Of a DNA stretch of 64,000 nt, positions 1 to 9,152 are shown in pieces. Made by a program: the position numbers and the translations under genes. The notes under the pieces are model-generated. The model saw nothing but the letters and a program-made list of their open reading frames with translations. It ran no database searches and had not been told where the DNA came from. The DNA is from Vulcanimicrobiota bacterium (GTDB lineage: Bacteria > Vulcanimicrobiota > Vulcanimicrobiia > Vulcanimicrobiales > Vulcanimicrobiaceae): contig JAFAJV010000028.1 in the NCBI GenBank assembly GCA_019235995.1, positions 1-64,000 of the forward strand, in the 5' to 3' direction. Numbering within the stretch: position 1 is the first letter of the stretch; each line of letters starts with the position of its first letter.

Positions 1-870
1 GCCTGCGGCCACGACGCGCACATGGCGATCCTCTTGAGCGCCGCCCGGACGCTGCTCGAGCGTAGGGACGACGTCCCGGGCACGCTGGTGCTATGCTTTC
101 AGCCCGGCGAGGAGGGGTTCTCCGGGAACAAGTTCATGATCGAGGACGGCGCGCTTGAGAATCCGCATGTCGATCGCACGTTCGCGCTGCACGTATATAG
201 CGGGCTCGATGCGGGTCGGGTCGGCATTCGCGACGGTCCATTCTTCGCTTCGTCGGATCGCTTCGATATCGAGCTGATCGGCAAGGGTGGGCACGGGGCG
301 ATGCCGCAGGCGGCCGTCGATCCCGTGGTCGGCGCGGCGCAGTTGCTGACGATGCTGCAAACGGTCGCGAGTCGCGAGATCTCGCCGGAGCACCCCGTCG
401 TCGTCACCGTAGGGTCGCTGCACGCCGGGACGACGTTCAACGTCATCCCAGAGCGCGCGCACCTGCAGGGAACGGTGCGGGCGTTCGACGAGACCGTGCG
501 CCGCGCCTTACCGGAGCGGATCGAGCGTCTTACCCGCGGCCTCTGCGACGCGATGCGGCTCGATTATCGCTTCGACTACCAGTGGGTCTACCCGCCGACG
601 GTGAACGACGCCGCGGCGAACGCGGCCGTGCGCGACGTAGGTCGCGCCGTGCTGGGCGCCGAGAAGCTCGTCGACCCGCACGAGATCGTGATGTGGTCGG
701 AAGACATGGCCTTCATGCAGCAGCAGCGCCCGGGCGCGTATTTCCTCGTCGGAGCGCGCGGGCAGACCCTAGGCGCCGAGCCGCAACATAGCGCGAGGTT
801 CGACATCGACGAGAGCGCACTCGGGGTCGGCTACCGGATGATGCTCGGCCTCGCCCTCGCCTCGACGTGA
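1..870 (+). CDS. M20D-family amidohydrolase, 5' end outside the window
   Basis: Zinc-dependent amidohydrolase of the hippurate/IAA-amino-acid hydrolase type, which cleaves N-acyl amino acids in the cytoplasm. The reading frame is open from base 1 and starts with the metal-binding motif CGHDAH, so the internal ATG at 22 is not the true start and about 100 N-terminal residues are missing. The visible 289 residues include the dimerisation-domain motif GTTFNVIPERAHLQGTVR, the second metal-site motif SEDMAFM near residue 230 and a C-terminal PQHSARFDID segment that supplies the last histidine ligand. All expected ligands seem present. The stop overlaps the GTG of the next gene, so the two are probably co-transcribed. 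The exact substrate cannot be read from the sequence. Confidence 0.9.
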   Translation, partial: ACGHDAHMAILLSAARTLLERRDDVPGTLVLCFQPGEEGFSGNKFMIEDGALENPHVDRTFALHVYSGLDAGRVGIRDGPFFASSDRFDIELIGKGGHGAMPQAAVDPVVGAAQLLTMLQTVASREISPEHPVVVTVGSLHAGTTFNVIPERAHLQGTVRAFDETVRRALPERIERLTRGLCDAMRLDYRFDYQWVYPPTVNDAAANAAVRDVGRAVLGAEKLVDPHEIVMWSEDMAFMQQQRPGAYFLVGARGQTLGAEPQHSARFDIDESALGVGYRMMLGLALAST

Positions 871-2105
871 CCGGCTCCGACTTCCGCCGCTACGTGATCG
901 TGGGCAATGGATTCGCCGGCACCACGGCCGCGGAACAGCTCCGCAAGCACGACCCCGCGTGCGAGATCACGCTCTTCGGCGACGAGCCGTACCCGCTCTA
1001 CAACCGCATATCGCTGCCGCCGATGCTGCGCAAGCAGATACCCGAGGCAAAGGTGATGATCCGCAACGTCACTTGGCACGAGGAGCATCGGATCGACCTG
1101 CGCCTGCGCACGCGCGTCGAGCGCGTGATTCCACACGAGCGCGTCGTCGAGGCCGACGGCAGGCGGTATCCCTACGACGCGCTGTTGATCGCGACCGGCG
1201 GACGGCCCAATCCGATCGGTAAGCCCGGCGCCGACGGCGCGGCCAATCTCTTTCCTTTCCAGTATTTGGACGATACGCGCGCGATCTCCGAGCAGATCGA
1301 TCGGAGCCGCGCCGCCGTCGCCATCGGAGGCTCCTTCATCGCCTACGAGCTCGCCGAGGCGTTCGCGTCTCGCGGGATGGAGACGCATTGGCTGATGCGC
1401 GGCCCCCGCGGACTGCACCGCATCATCGACGAAGAGGCCGGCGCGCTCCTGCACGAGGCGGCCGCGGCCGACGGCGTACACATGCACTACGGCGAGGAGG
1501 TCGTCGAGTTGGTGCGCTCCAACGGCGTCGTCACCAAGGTGAAGACCACGCAGGGCGCGGAGATCGCCGCGGAGTGCTACGCCTACGGCTTCGGCCTCGC
1601 GATGAACACCGAGATCTGCGACGGCACGGACATCGAGACGAGCAGCAACGGCATCCTGTGCGACGACCACCTGGAGACTAACGTCAAGGGCATCTTCGCC
1701 GCCGGCGACGTGGCGGATTTTTACGATCCGATCCTCGAGATACGCTATCGCATGGGGACGTGGAACAACGCCGGCGCGCACGGCAAGGTCGCGGCGCAGA
1801 ACATGATGGGAGGCAGCGAGAAGTACCACGACGTGCCCGAGTACTCGTCGCTGCTATTCAAGGGTCAGACGATCACGCAGTTCGGCCTGGGCACCGATCT
1901 TCGTCGAGACCTGGAGATCCGGCGGAAGATCGACCGGGATAAGAAGTGGTATCGGGCGCTGTTCTTCTGGGAAGACCGGCTCGTCGGCGGGTTGATGCTC
2001 GGTAAGGGCAATCGCGCCGGCAAGCGCAAGTACGTAGAAGCGATTAAGTCCAAACAGCGCTTCCCGAAGCCCGAATGGGAAGCAATGCTGGACTGGACGG
2101 CATAG
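867..2105 (+). CDS. FAD/NAD(P)-dependent oxidoreductase (Pyr_redox_2 class)
   Basis: Flavoprotein reductase of the rubredoxin-reductase/nitrite-reductase-flavodomain class, 412 residues, cytoplasmic. An FAD-binding GNGFAG motif lies at residues 13-18, the ATG motif LLIATGGRPNPIG near 103-115, a second dinucleotide site GGSFIAYE near 152, and the GIFAAGDV flavin motif near 270. There is no redox CxxxC, so it is not a thioredoxin reductase. The start is GTG at 867, overlapping the previous stop (gtga). The C-terminal 100 residues are charged and resemble the dimerisation region of this class. The electron acceptor is not evident because no rubredoxin or ferredoxin gene is adjacent. The MBL-cupin gene follows after 11 bases and may act with it. 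Confidence 0.85.
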   Translation: MTGSDFRRYVIVGNGFAGTTAAEQLRKHDPACEITLFGDEPYPLYNRISLPPMLRKQIPEAKVMIRNVTWHEEHRIDLRLRTRVERVIPHERVVEADGRRYPYDALLIATGGRPNPIGKPGADGAANLFPFQYLDDTRAISEQIDRSRAAVAIGGSFIAYELAEAFASRGMETHWLMRGPRGLHRIIDEEAGALLHEAAAADGVHMHYGEEVVELVRSNGVVTKVKTTQGAEIAAECYAYGFGLAMNTEICDGTDIETSSNGILCDDHLETNVKGIFAAGDVADFYDPILEIRYRMGTWNNAGAHGKVAAQNMMGGSEKYHDVPEYSSLLFKGQTITQFGLGTDLRRDLEIRRKIDRDKKWYRALFFWEDRLVGGLMLGKGNRAGKRKYVEAIKSKQRFPKPEWEAMLDWTA

Positions 2106-2116
2106 GGAAGTCCGAG

Positions 2117-3193
2117 ATGCTGGAGCCGCTCCGCATCCCTAACGTCTACGCGATCACGCACCCGCTCGAGGCCGAGCCGTTCTCGACGCGCGCATACCTA
2201 TTCGTCGCCGATGCCGGAAACGCACTGGTCGATCCGCTCCCACTGGACGATTCGACGCGCGCACAGATCGAGCAGCTCGGCGGCATCGCGCGCGTCGTGG
2301 TGATGACGCCCGAGCGCCGCGGGGCGGCGGAAGGGATCGCGACGCGCTACTCGAGCGACGTCGTCGCGGAGCCGGCGCATCGCGAGCCGCTCTTCGCGGG
2401 TGCGGTCGCGATTCGGCTCGCACACCAGCGACGGTCCCACGAGTTTGCAATCAGCATCCCGGCCATTCGCGCCGTCGTGGCCGGCGACTCGCTCGTCGGC
2501 ATTCCGGCCGGAGCGCTCTCGATGTCTCCGGAGGGCGATTACGCCGATGCGCGCAAGGCGGCGCTCGGCCTGCGCGCGATTCTGCGGGAAAACCCCGATG
2601 CGCTGCTCCTGACCTCCGGCCAGCCGATCTTCACCGGGGCGTACGCGGCGCTCTACCGCACGCTCTACGAGCGCGCCGGCGCCGAGATCCACCGGATCAA
2701 CCTCGACGAGCTCGACGTTCGTGACGAGCGCGGCGAGCGCGTCGAGCAGCCTTCGATCTATCACATTCGCGACGCCGAGGTGGGCTTCGTCGTCGGCGCG
2801 CGCAGGCTAGGCTATCGCGTGAGCACGCTCGGACCCGGCCGGCGCTTCTGTCCGTTGCACTCTCACGCTCGCGAGGAGGAGCTGTTCTTCGTGCTCGAGG
2901 GCCAGCCGAGCGTGCGTACACTGGCGGGCACCATCCGCTGCCGCAAGGGCGACTTCATCGCGTTCCCCGTTGGCGCGAGCGGCACGCACCAGCTCGTTAA
3001 CGAGAGCGACGCCCCGGCGACCGTCATGCTGCTGGCGCGCAGCGAAGACGTCGAGGCCTGTTACTATCCGGACTCCGATAAGCTGTTGCTCGATACGGAC
3101 GTGCCGATCGCTGAGGGCGTCGATTCCTTCATCGTCGCGGCGAGCCCGCAGCTCGACTATTTTCACGGCGAGGATCAGCAGCGGCAGCCCTAA
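2117..3193 (+). CDS. degenerate metallo-beta-lactamase-like domain fused to a cupin
   Basis: A 358-residue protein of unknown function. Residues 1-190 follow the layout of a metallo-beta-lactamase fold: a YLFVADAGNALVDP opening, a VVAGDSLVG strand and an LLTSGQPIF turn. The HxHxDH metal motif is replaced by TPERRGAAE, so metal hydrolysis is unlikely. Residues 220-345 form a cupin with the metal-ligand signature CPLHSHAREEELFFVLEG and a later GTHQLVN histidine, so the cupin may bind metal. I chose the ATG at 2117 because GGGAAG lies 7 bases upstream and MLEPLRIPNVYAIT is a natural N-terminus; the frame stays open to 2075 inside the upstream gene. The 3' end overlaps the convergent threonine aldolase gene by 65 bases. 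Confidence 0.7.
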   Translation: MLEPLRIPNVYAITHPLEAEPFSTRAYLFVADAGNALVDPLPLDDSTRAQIEQLGGIARVVVMTPERRGAAEGIATRYSSDVVAEPAHREPLFAGAVAIRLAHQRRSHEFAISIPAIRAVVAGDSLVGIPAGALSMSPEGDYADARKAALGLRAILRENPDALLLTSGQPIFTGAYAALYRTLYERAGAEIHRINLDELDVRDERGERVEQPSIYHIRDAEVGFVVGARRLGYRVSTLGPGRRFCPLHSHAREEELFFVLEGQPSVRTLAGTIRCRKGDFIAFPVGASGTHQLVNESDAPATVMLLARSEDVEACYYPDSDKLLLDTDVPIAEGVDSFIVAASPQLDYFHGEDQQRQP

Positions 3194-4214
3194 TGCAGGC
3201 GGCGAAGTCGTCCACGTCTTGCGGCGTCGTCGCCCAGTGCGTCATCCAGCGCACCTCCGGCAACGACTCGTCGAACACGTAGAAGAAGAAGTCTTCTCGG
3301 ATTCGCTCGATGGCGCTGCGCTCCAGCGTCGCGAAGATCGCGTTGCAACGAACCGGCCGCGTGACGCGCACTTGCGGGATTTCGCGGATGCGCTCGTGCA
3401 GCCGCTGCGCCATGGCGTTGGCGTGCGCGGCGTAGCGTGCCCAACGCTCCTGGGCGAGCAGCGCCTCGAACTGCGCGGCGACGTAACGCATCTTCGAGGC
3501 GAGCTGCATCGCCTGCTTCTGCACGAACGGAGCGGCCCGCGCATGCAGCTTCGGCTCGAAGAAACAAATCGCGTCGCCCAGCATGAGCCCGTTCTTGGTG
3601 CCGCCGAAGGTAAGCACGTCGACGCCGGCATCCACGCTCGACTCGCGCAGCGTGGCGGCGAGCGCGACGGCCGCGTTCGAGAGACGCGCCCCGTCGACGT
3701 GGACGATGAGGCCGTGGTCGTGCGCGAAGCCGCAGAGCTCGCGCAACTCAGCGAGCTCGTACACGCCGCCAAGTTCGGTCGCCTGCGAGATAGAGACGGC
3801 GCGCGGCTGTGGAAAGTGCACGTCGTGCCCCACCAAGAGGTACGGCTCGAGGTCGGCCGGCCGCAGCTTCCCGTCGGTGGTTGGGATCGGGATGACCTTC
3901 GAGCCCGAAAAGCGCTCGAACGCGCCGCACTCGTCCGTCTGGAGGTGCGCGCTGGCGGGTGCGAGCACCGCCTCCCACGGACGCAGCAGCGAGCTAAGGG
4001 CTGCGACGTTCGCTCCGGTTCCATTGAGCGTGAAATAGACGTCCGTACCCTCGCCGAACGTTTCTTTGAAGCGGTCGATCGCGCGAGCCGTCCACGCGTC
4101 GTCGCCGTAGCCGACGGCGTCTCCGGCGTTCGCCCCGACAATCGCCTCGAGGATCTCCGGCGCCACCGGCGCGTTGTTGTCGCTGCCGAAACTGCGGCGC
4201 ACTGAAGCATTCAT
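3129..4214 (-). CDS. ltaE: low-specificity L-threonine aldolase (beta-eliminating lyase family)
   Basis: PLP-dependent fold-type I enzyme that cleaves threonine/allo-threonine to glycine and acetaldehyde in the cytoplasm; 361 residues, near the family length of about 340-350. The N-terminal FGSDNNAPVAPEI segment, the ring-stacking His about residue 90 (ASAHLQTDE), Asp174 in VHVDGARLSN and the Schiff-base Lys207 in FGGTKNG are all visible. The ATG start at 4214 faces the divergent ETF-QO gene 46 bases away. The last about 20 codons overlap the convergent MBL-cupin gene. Related lyases such as phenylserine aldolase cannot be excluded on motifs alone. Confidence 0.85.
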   Translation of the reverse strand: MNASVRRSFGSDNNAPVAPEILEAIVGANAGDAVGYGDDAWTARAIDRFKETFGEGTDVYFTLNGTGANVAALSSLLRPWEAVLAPASAHLQTDECGAFERFSGSKVIPIPTTDGKLRPADLEPYLLVGHDVHFPQPRAVSISQATELGGVYELAELRELCGFAHDHGLIVHVDGARLSNAAVALAATLRESSVDAGVDVLTFGGTKNGLMLGDAICFFEPKLHARAAPFVQKQAMQLASKMRYVAAQFEALLAQERWARYAAHANAMAQRLHERIREIPQVRVTRPVRCNAIFATLERSAIERIREDFFFYVFDESLPEVRWMTHWATTPQDVDDFAACIRAAAADPRRENSRAAGSPRR

Positions 4215-4260
4215 GGCTCTTGAGGATTCTGCCTCAGCGCCGTTTAACTAGCATTCCCCT

Positions 4261-5913
4261 ATGGCTGAGCGCGACCGGCTCGAAGTGGACGTTCTTTTCG
4301 TGGGCGCCGGACCGGCCAGTCTCGCCGGGGCGATTCGGCTGGGGCAGCTCGCCCAAGAAGCGGGCCGCGCGCTCGAAATCATGGTGATCGAGAAGGGCGC
4401 GGAGATCGGCAATCACGGCCTGTCGGGCGCGGTCATGGACCCCCGGGCGCTCGACGAGTTGCTCCCCGCCTGGCGCGACGGCGCGCCGGTCGAATCGCCC
4501 GTCACGAGCGACGAGCTGTGGTTCTTGACCGCGCGCGGCAAGATCAAGGCGCCGTTCGTCCCACCGCCGCTGCGCAATCGCGGCAAGTACGTTACCTCCC
4601 TGCAGAAGCTCTGCAAGTGGCTGGGGGAGCGCGCCGAGGAAGTGGGAGCCCAAGTTTTCCCGGCGTTTCCCGGTCAAGAGTTGCTGTGGCACGAGAAACG
4701 CGTCATCGGCGTACGAACCGGCGACAAGGGACTTGACCACAACGGGCAGCCGAAAACGAATTACGAGCCTGGTGCGGATATTCTGGCGAAGGTCGTGGTG
4801 CTCGGAGAAGGCCCGCGTGGAACGCTTGCGAAGCAGGCCGCGGCGCGGCTCGCGCTCGACGCGGGACGCGAGCCGCAGGTCTATGCTGCTGGGGTCAAAG
4901 AGCTGTGGCAGCTCCCCGACGACCGCTTCAAGGCCGGCGCCGTGATCCACACGTTGGGATATCCGCTGCCGCCCGAGACCTTCGGCGGCGGATTCATCTA
5001 TGGCATGAGCGGCAACGTGCTCGATATCGGATTCGTCACCGGGCTCGACTACAAGAACCCGACGACTGACCCGCACAACGAGCTGCAACGCATGAAGCTG
5101 CATCCGGCCGTCGCCAAGATGCTCGAGGGCGCGAAGCTGATCCGTTACGGCGCAAAGGCGATTCCCGAGGGCGGCCTGTTCGCGATGCCGCGAGCGTACG
5201 CCGACGGACTTTTGATCGTCGGCGATTCGGCGGGCTTCCTCAACGGCATGCGGCTCAAGGGCATTCACCTCGGGATGAAGTCCGGGATGCAGGCAGCCGA
5301 GACGATCTGGGACGCGCTTGCTGCGGGGACGTGCGACGCGGCGACGCTGTCGTCGTACGAGCGGCGATTCAAGGATTCGTGGGCGTTCGAGGAGCTGCGT
5401 GGGGCGCGCAACTTTCATCAGGGATTCGCTAAAGGTCTGCTGCCGGGACTGATTAATGCGGGGCTGTCGACGCTGCGCGGAGGCGCCGGATTCGGTTTCA
5501 TCGACAAGCTTCCGGGAGAGCCGGGATACGCGCGCATGGCCAAGATGGGCTGGCCTCCCAAGGAGACGCCTCGCGCCCCGATCGACAACGTGCTGACCTT
5601 CGACAAGCTGACCGACGTTTATAATAGCGGGACGATGCACGAAGAGAACCAGCCCTGTCATCTGATCGTCGCCGACACCAACATCTGCCGCGACCGCTGC
5701 ACGACGGAGTACGGCAACCCGTGCCGCTACTTCTGCCCGGCGGCCGTATATGAGCCGATGTTCGAGCCGGTGGACGCCACGTTCGAGGGCCGCCTGCAGA
5801 TTAATTTCACGAATTGCGTTCACTGCAAGACGTGCGACATCGCGGATCCCTATCAGATCATCACGTGGGTGCCGCCGCAGGGCGGCGAAGGCCCGGTCTA
5901 CACCGGTATGTAG
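4261..5913 (+). CDS. electron transfer flavoprotein-quinone oxidoreductase (ETF-QO)
   Basis: Membrane-associated flavo-iron-sulfur enzyme that passes electrons from ETF, fed by acyl-CoA and amine dehydrogenases, to the quinone pool; 550 residues, the normal size. An FAD-binding GAGPASLAGAIRLGQL motif lies at residues 16-31, a quinone/FAD region DGLLIVGDSAGFLNG near 320, and a C-terminal [4Fe-4S] ferredoxin-like module with cysteines in CPAAVYE and NCVHCKTCDIADP. The protein ends in the family-typical PQGGEGPVYTGM. Extra cysteines occur in the CRDRCTTEYGNPCRYF stretch, as in FixX-like modules. No etfA/etfB genes are nearby. thiO starts one base after its stop, so it may be read as part of the thi operon. 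Confidence 0.93.
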   Translation: MAERDRLEVDVLFVGAGPASLAGAIRLGQLAQEAGRALEIMVIEKGAEIGNHGLSGAVMDPRALDELLPAWRDGAPVESPVTSDELWFLTARGKIKAPFVPPPLRNRGKYVTSLQKLCKWLGERAEEVGAQVFPAFPGQELLWHEKRVIGVRTGDKGLDHNGQPKTNYEPGADILAKVVVLGEGPRGTLAKQAAARLALDAGREPQVYAAGVKELWQLPDDRFKAGAVIHTLGYPLPPETFGGGFIYGMSGNVLDIGFVTGLDYKNPTTDPHNELQRMKLHPAVAKMLEGAKLIRYGAKAIPEGGLFAMPRAYADGLLIVGDSAGFLNGMRLKGIHLGMKSGMQAAETIWDALAAGTCDAATLSSYERRFKDSWAFEELRGARNFHQGFAKGLLPGLINAGLSTLRGGAGFGFIDKLPGEPGYARMAKMGWPPKETPRAPIDNVLTFDKLTDVYNSGTMHEENQPCHLIVADTNICRDRCTTEYGNPCRYFCPAAVYEPMFEPVDATFEGRLQINFTNCVHCKTCDIADPYQIITWVPPQGGEGPVYTGM

Positions 5914-5914
5914 C

Positions 5915-7057
5915 GTGAGCCGCACCGGTGACGTCGTGATCGTCGGGGCGGGTGTGATCGGCCTCGCAATCGCTTTCGAGCTGATCGAGCGCGGCGCGTC
6001 GGTCCGCGTCATCGATCGGGGCGAACCCGCGGGCGCGGCTTCATGGGCCGCCGCCGGGATGCTCGCGCCCTACACGGAGCGCGTGCGCCACGCCGCGCTC
6101 GTACGTTTCTGCGCAGCGTCGCTGCAGGAGTATCCCGGCTTTATCGCGCGCGTCGCTGCGGCGAGCGGCGTCGACGCGCATCTGCGCTTGGACGGAGTGG
6201 TTCACGCGGCGTTCGACGGCGCGGAGCTCGAGTCGCTGCTCCGACACGCGCAAACGCTCGCCGCCGAGCGCGTCGACTGCGAGATTCTCGAACGCAGTTC
6301 GCTCCTTGCGTCCGAGCCATGGCTCGGCGCCTTCGTCGTCGGCGGTCTGAGGATCGCGGGCGAGGGCTGCATCGATAATCGCCGGCTCGGTCGCGCGCTG
6401 CTCGCGGCATGCGCGGCGCGCGGGGCCCGGGTAGAGCGCAGCTCCATCGTTCGTCTCGAGTGCGACCGCCGGCGCGCGCTCGGCGTTCACACGGAGCGCG
6501 GGTTCGTCGCCGCGGGAGCAATCGTCAATGCGTGCGGAGCGTGGGCGGGGCGCGTGGACGGCGTTCCTGCGCACTGCGCGCCGCCGGTCGCGCCGATCAA
6601 GGGGCAGATGATCGCGCTCGCCGCCCCGATCGGGCTCGTGCGGCGCCCCACGTGGGTTCCTGGCGCGTATCTCGTCCCGCGTGACGACGGGCGGCTGCTG
6701 ATCGGTGCGACGGTGGAATCGGCCGGCTTCGACGAGCGCATCACCGCCGCGGGCGTGCACGAGCTGCTGCACGCCGCGCTCGCCGCGGCGCCCGCGCTGC
6801 GCGATTTCGCGATCACGGAGAGCTGGGCCGGCCTACGGCCGGGCACGCCGGACGGCTTGCCCTTCCTCGGACGGACGCCGCTCGAGGGATTGCTGCTCGC
6901 CACGGGTCATTATCGCAACGGCATCCTGATGGCCCCGGCGACCGCGCGGTCGATCGCCGACGCCGTCGAGGGCCGCGATACGGGCGCTCTCGAAGCGTTC
7001 ACGCTCGCTCGCATCGGCACGGAAGAGGCGTTCGGGAGACGAATCACTCACGCGTGA
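5915..7057 (+). CDS. thiO: glycine oxidase ThiO
   Basis: FAD-dependent oxidase that converts glycine to dehydroglycine for assembly of the thiamine thiazole ring (the aerobic route). The DAO-fold protein of 380 residues begins with the Rossmann motif VIVGAGVIGLAIAFEL, then SWAAAGMLAPYTE, which is typical of ThiO, and has a C-terminal GLRPGTPDGLPFLG and ATGHYRNGILMAPATA flavin region. I chose the GTG at 5915, directly after the ETF-QO stop; the longer open frame upstream is only read-through of the ETF-QO region. Its stop overlaps the thiS GTG (gtga). Having thiO rather than thiH implies an oxygen-dependent thiazole pathway. Confidence 0.92.
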   Translation: MSRTGDVVIVGAGVIGLAIAFELIERGASVRVIDRGEPAGAASWAAAGMLAPYTERVRHAALVRFCAASLQEYPGFIARVAAASGVDAHLRLDGVVHAAFDGAELESLLRHAQTLAAERVDCEILERSSLLASEPWLGAFVVGGLRIAGEGCIDNRRLGRALLAACAARGARVERSSIVRLECDRRRALGVHTERGFVAAGAIVNACGAWAGRVDGVPAHCAPPVAPIKGQMIALAAPIGLVRRPTWVPGAYLVPRDDGRLLIGATVESAGFDERITAAGVHELLHAALAAAPALRDFAITESWAGLRPGTPDGLPFLGRTPLEGLLLATGHYRNGILMAPATARSIADAVEGRDTGALEAFTLARIGTEEAFGRRITHA

Positions 7058-7254
7058 AGGCAACGATCAATGGCCGCGCGCACGAGCTGCCGGGCGAGTT
7101 GACGGTCGCGGCGCTGCTCGAGCTGCTGGGCTCGCCGACTTCGGGCGTGGCCGTCGCGCGCAACGACCGAGTGGTCCGGCACAGCGAGTATTCGAGCGAC
7201 GTGGTCCGTGAAGGAGACCGCCTCGAGATCATCCAGGCGGTGGCGGGCGGATGA
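7054..7254 (+). CDS. thiS: sulfur carrier protein ThiS
   Basis: Ubiquitin-like sulfur carrier for thiazole synthesis; its C-terminal glycine is adenylated and thiocarboxylated before sulfur transfer in the ThiG reaction. The 66-residue product has the beta-grasp pattern [13 protein letters not shown] and ends with the required diglycine (AVAGG). The GTG start overlaps the thiO stop and its stop overlaps the thiG ATG, so translation is coupled along thiO-thiS-thiG. No thiF is seen in the window, so activation must use an enzyme encoded elsewhere. Confidence 0.93.
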   Translation: MKATINGRAHELPGELTVAALLELLGSPTSGVAVARNDRVVRHSEYSSDVVREGDRLEIIQAVAGG

Positions 7255-8039
7255 GCGCCGACGTGCTGCGCCTCGGGCGCTACGACTTTGTATCGCGACT
7301 CATCGTCGGAACGGGCAAGTATCCGTCCCTCGACGTGATGCAGGCGGCGCACGACGCCAGCGGAGCGGAGATCGTGACGGTCGCGATCCGTCGTATCAAC
7401 CTCGACGACGCCGGCGGTCGCACGCTGCTCGACTACATCGACCGCGACCGCTATACGATTCTGCCGAACACCGCCGGATGCTACTGCGCCGACGACGCCG
7501 TGCTCACGGCGCAGCTCGCGCGCGAGCTGCTCTCTACCGATCTCATCAAGCTCGAGGTCATCGGCGACGCGCAGACGCTCTATCCCGATACGCGAGGGAC
7601 GCTCGTAGCCGCGGAACGGCTCGTCGCGGAGAAGTTCACGGTGCTGCCCTACATCGGCGACGACCCAATCGCGTGCCGGCAGCTGGAGGAGCTGGGGTGC
7701 GCGGCCGTGATGCCGCTCGCGGCGCCCATCGGCAGCGGTCTGGGTGTCTGCAATCCCTACTCGATCGCCATCATCAAGCAGCGGGCGAAGATCCCGGTGA
7801 TCGTAGACGCGGGCGTGGGCACTGCCTCCGATGCCGCGATCGCCATGGAGTTAGGCGTGGACGCGCTTCTCATGAACACGGGCATCGCACGGGCACGCGA
7901 TCCCGTCTTGATGGCGACCGCGATGAAGCACGCTACGATCGCGGGGCGTCAGGCGTTCTTGGCCGGTCGGATGGAGAAGCGGCTCTTCGCCGACGCGTCG
8001 AGCCCCATGCAGGACCTCATCGGGACGCAGGCGCGCTAG
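7251..8039 (+). CDS. thiG: thiazole synthase ThiG
   Basis: TIM-barrel enzyme that joins 1-deoxy-D-xylulose 5-phosphate, dehydroglycine and ThiS-thiocarboxylate into the thiazole phosphate; 262 residues, the usual size. The [12 protein letters not shown] opening, the Schiff-base lysine in [10 protein letters not shown], the phosphate-binding [15 protein letters not shown] loop and the [20 protein letters not shown] segment are all present. The ATG overlaps the thiS stop (atga). The last 23 bases overlap the convergent methyltransferase gene. No thiC, thiE or thiD is nearby, so this is only the thiazole branch of thiamine synthesis. Confidence 0.95.
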   Translation: MSADVLRLGRYDFVSRLIVGTGKYPSLDVMQAAHDASGAEIVTVAIRRINLDDAGGRTLLDYIDRDRYTILPNTAGCYCADDAVLTAQLARELLSTDLIKLEVIGDAQTLYPDTRGTLVAAERLVAEKFTVLPYIGDDPIACRQLEELGCAAVMPLAAPIGSGLGVCNPYSIAIIKQRAKIPVIVDAGVGTASDAAIAMELGVDALLMNTGIARARDPVLMATAMKHATIAGRQAFLAGRMEKRLFADASSPMQDLIGTQAR

Positions 8040-8631
8040 CTATCACGAACCAGTGAACGGCGCCGCGTAGCGGCGACTCGGGATGAGCCCACGCTCCGAC
8101 GACGTCGTCGACACAGCGCTCTTCCATCGATTCGATCGTGACGTGCGGGGCGAGCATTGCGCGCAAACGACCGCGCCCGAAGTAGGCGTGAGCGATGCCG
8201 CGCTCGTCCCCCTCGGTCGGCGCGAACGTCCAGGCACCGACGCGCTCGCCCTTGCCGAAGCGGGCATCGCGCGCCGAAGCGAAGGTCGCGAAGAGCAGTC
8301 CGCCCGGCTCGAGGTGCTGCGCGATGGAGATCACCTTGTCCGATACGATTGACTGGGTCCCGTGCAGCAGCCCATGTGTCGAGAGCGCCGCCGCGAACCT
8401 GTCTGTAATGCCCCCCAGCGGCGTAGCCGATTCTGCGACGCCGTCGGCGACCGACACGACGCGGAGCCCCGCATCGCGTAGCGCTCGCGTGTTGCGCCCC
8501 CTGCCCGCCGCGAAATCCAACACGTGGACGTCTCTGCTCCGAGGGCGCAGGCGCGCGATGAGCGCTCTAGCCAGGGGATGCGCGGCTGCAATGGTGTCCT
8601 GGGCTTGTGGCGAAGGGGGCGGTTTGCGCAC
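8017..8631 (-). CDS. class I SAM-dependent methyltransferase
   Basis: Small 204-residue methyltransferase of unknown substrate. SAM-binding motif I is [15 protein letters not shown] at about residues 37-51, followed by the acidic strand VVSVADG and a motif [13 protein letters not shown] typical of post-II strands. It resembles the TehB/UbiE-like small-molecule methyltransferases, but nothing fixes the substrate. The start is GTG at 8631, 30 bases from the divergent bcp start, so the two probably share a promoter region. The 3' end overlaps thiG by 23 bases. Confidence 0.75.
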   Translation of the reverse strand: MRKPPPSPQAQDTIAAAHPLARALIARLRPRSRDVHVLDFAAGRGRNTRALRDAGLRVVSVADGVAESATPLGGITDRFAAALSTHGLLHGTQSIVSDKVISIAQHLEPGGLLFATFASARDARFGKGERVGAWTFAPTEGDERGIAHAYFGRGRLRAMLAPHVTIESMEERCVDDVVGAWAHPESPLRGAVHWFVIASAPASR

Positions 8632-8661
8632 AGCGCCTCACTTCGAGAAAGGGCAACCACG

Positions 8662-9075
8662 ATGCTTCGCGAGGGCGATAGACTCCCGGCGGTAACCGTG
8701 CTGGACGACGAAGGCAACTCGGTGACGACGACGGACCTGCTGGGTGGTCCGCTGGTCCTGTACTTCTACCCGAAGGACGATACGCCGGGCTGCACGAGCG
8801 AGGCGTCGCAGTTTCGCGACAGCTACCGAGCGTTTCAGGATAAGAAGGCACGCATCGTCGGTGTGAGCCGCGACTCGGTCGAGTCGCATCAGCGCTTCAA
8901 GAAGAAATTCGCCATTCCGTTCACGCTGCTGGCCGACACCGACTCGCTGCTCTATAAGGCGCTTGGCGTCACCGCGCGAACGACGTTTCTGATCGACGCC
9001 GGCGGGACGATCGCGAAGATCTGGCCGAAAGTCAACGTGAACGAGCACGCCGAGGACGTGCTACGGAGCCTCTAA
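8662..9075 (+). CDS. bcp: peroxiredoxin Bcp/PrxQ, apparently 1-Cys
   Basis: Thiol peroxidase that reduces hydrogen peroxide and organic hydroperoxides; 137 residues, slightly shorter than the usual 150. The peroxidatic Cys44 sits in PKDDTPGCTSEASQFRD. PrxQ proteins often have a resolving Cys five residues later; here that place is Ser and there is no other cysteine in the protein, so recycling must use an outside thiol. The ATG at 8662 follows a GAAAGGG ribosome-binding site. The open frame upstream to 8524 overlaps the divergent methyltransferase and is not used. Confidence 0.9.
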   Translation: MLREGDRLPAVTVLDDEGNSVTTTDLLGGPLVLYFYPKDDTPGCTSEASQFRDSYRAFQDKKARIVGVSRDSVESHQRFKKKFAIPFTLLADTDSLLYKALGVTARTTFLIDAGGTIAKIWPKVNVNEHAEDVLRSL

Positions 9076-9152
9076 GAGCCAGGGCTCGCCTTCGCATCGT
9101 CGGCTCGAGCCCGGCGACGCCCCGGCCGGGCAGCGCGTGCAGCTGCTATCTG

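Noticed and set aside
4234-6012. A 592-codon minus-strand open frame opposite ETF-QO
   Set aside because: Antisense to a gene with complete ETF-QO motifs; the composition is typical of a mirrored GC-rich frame.
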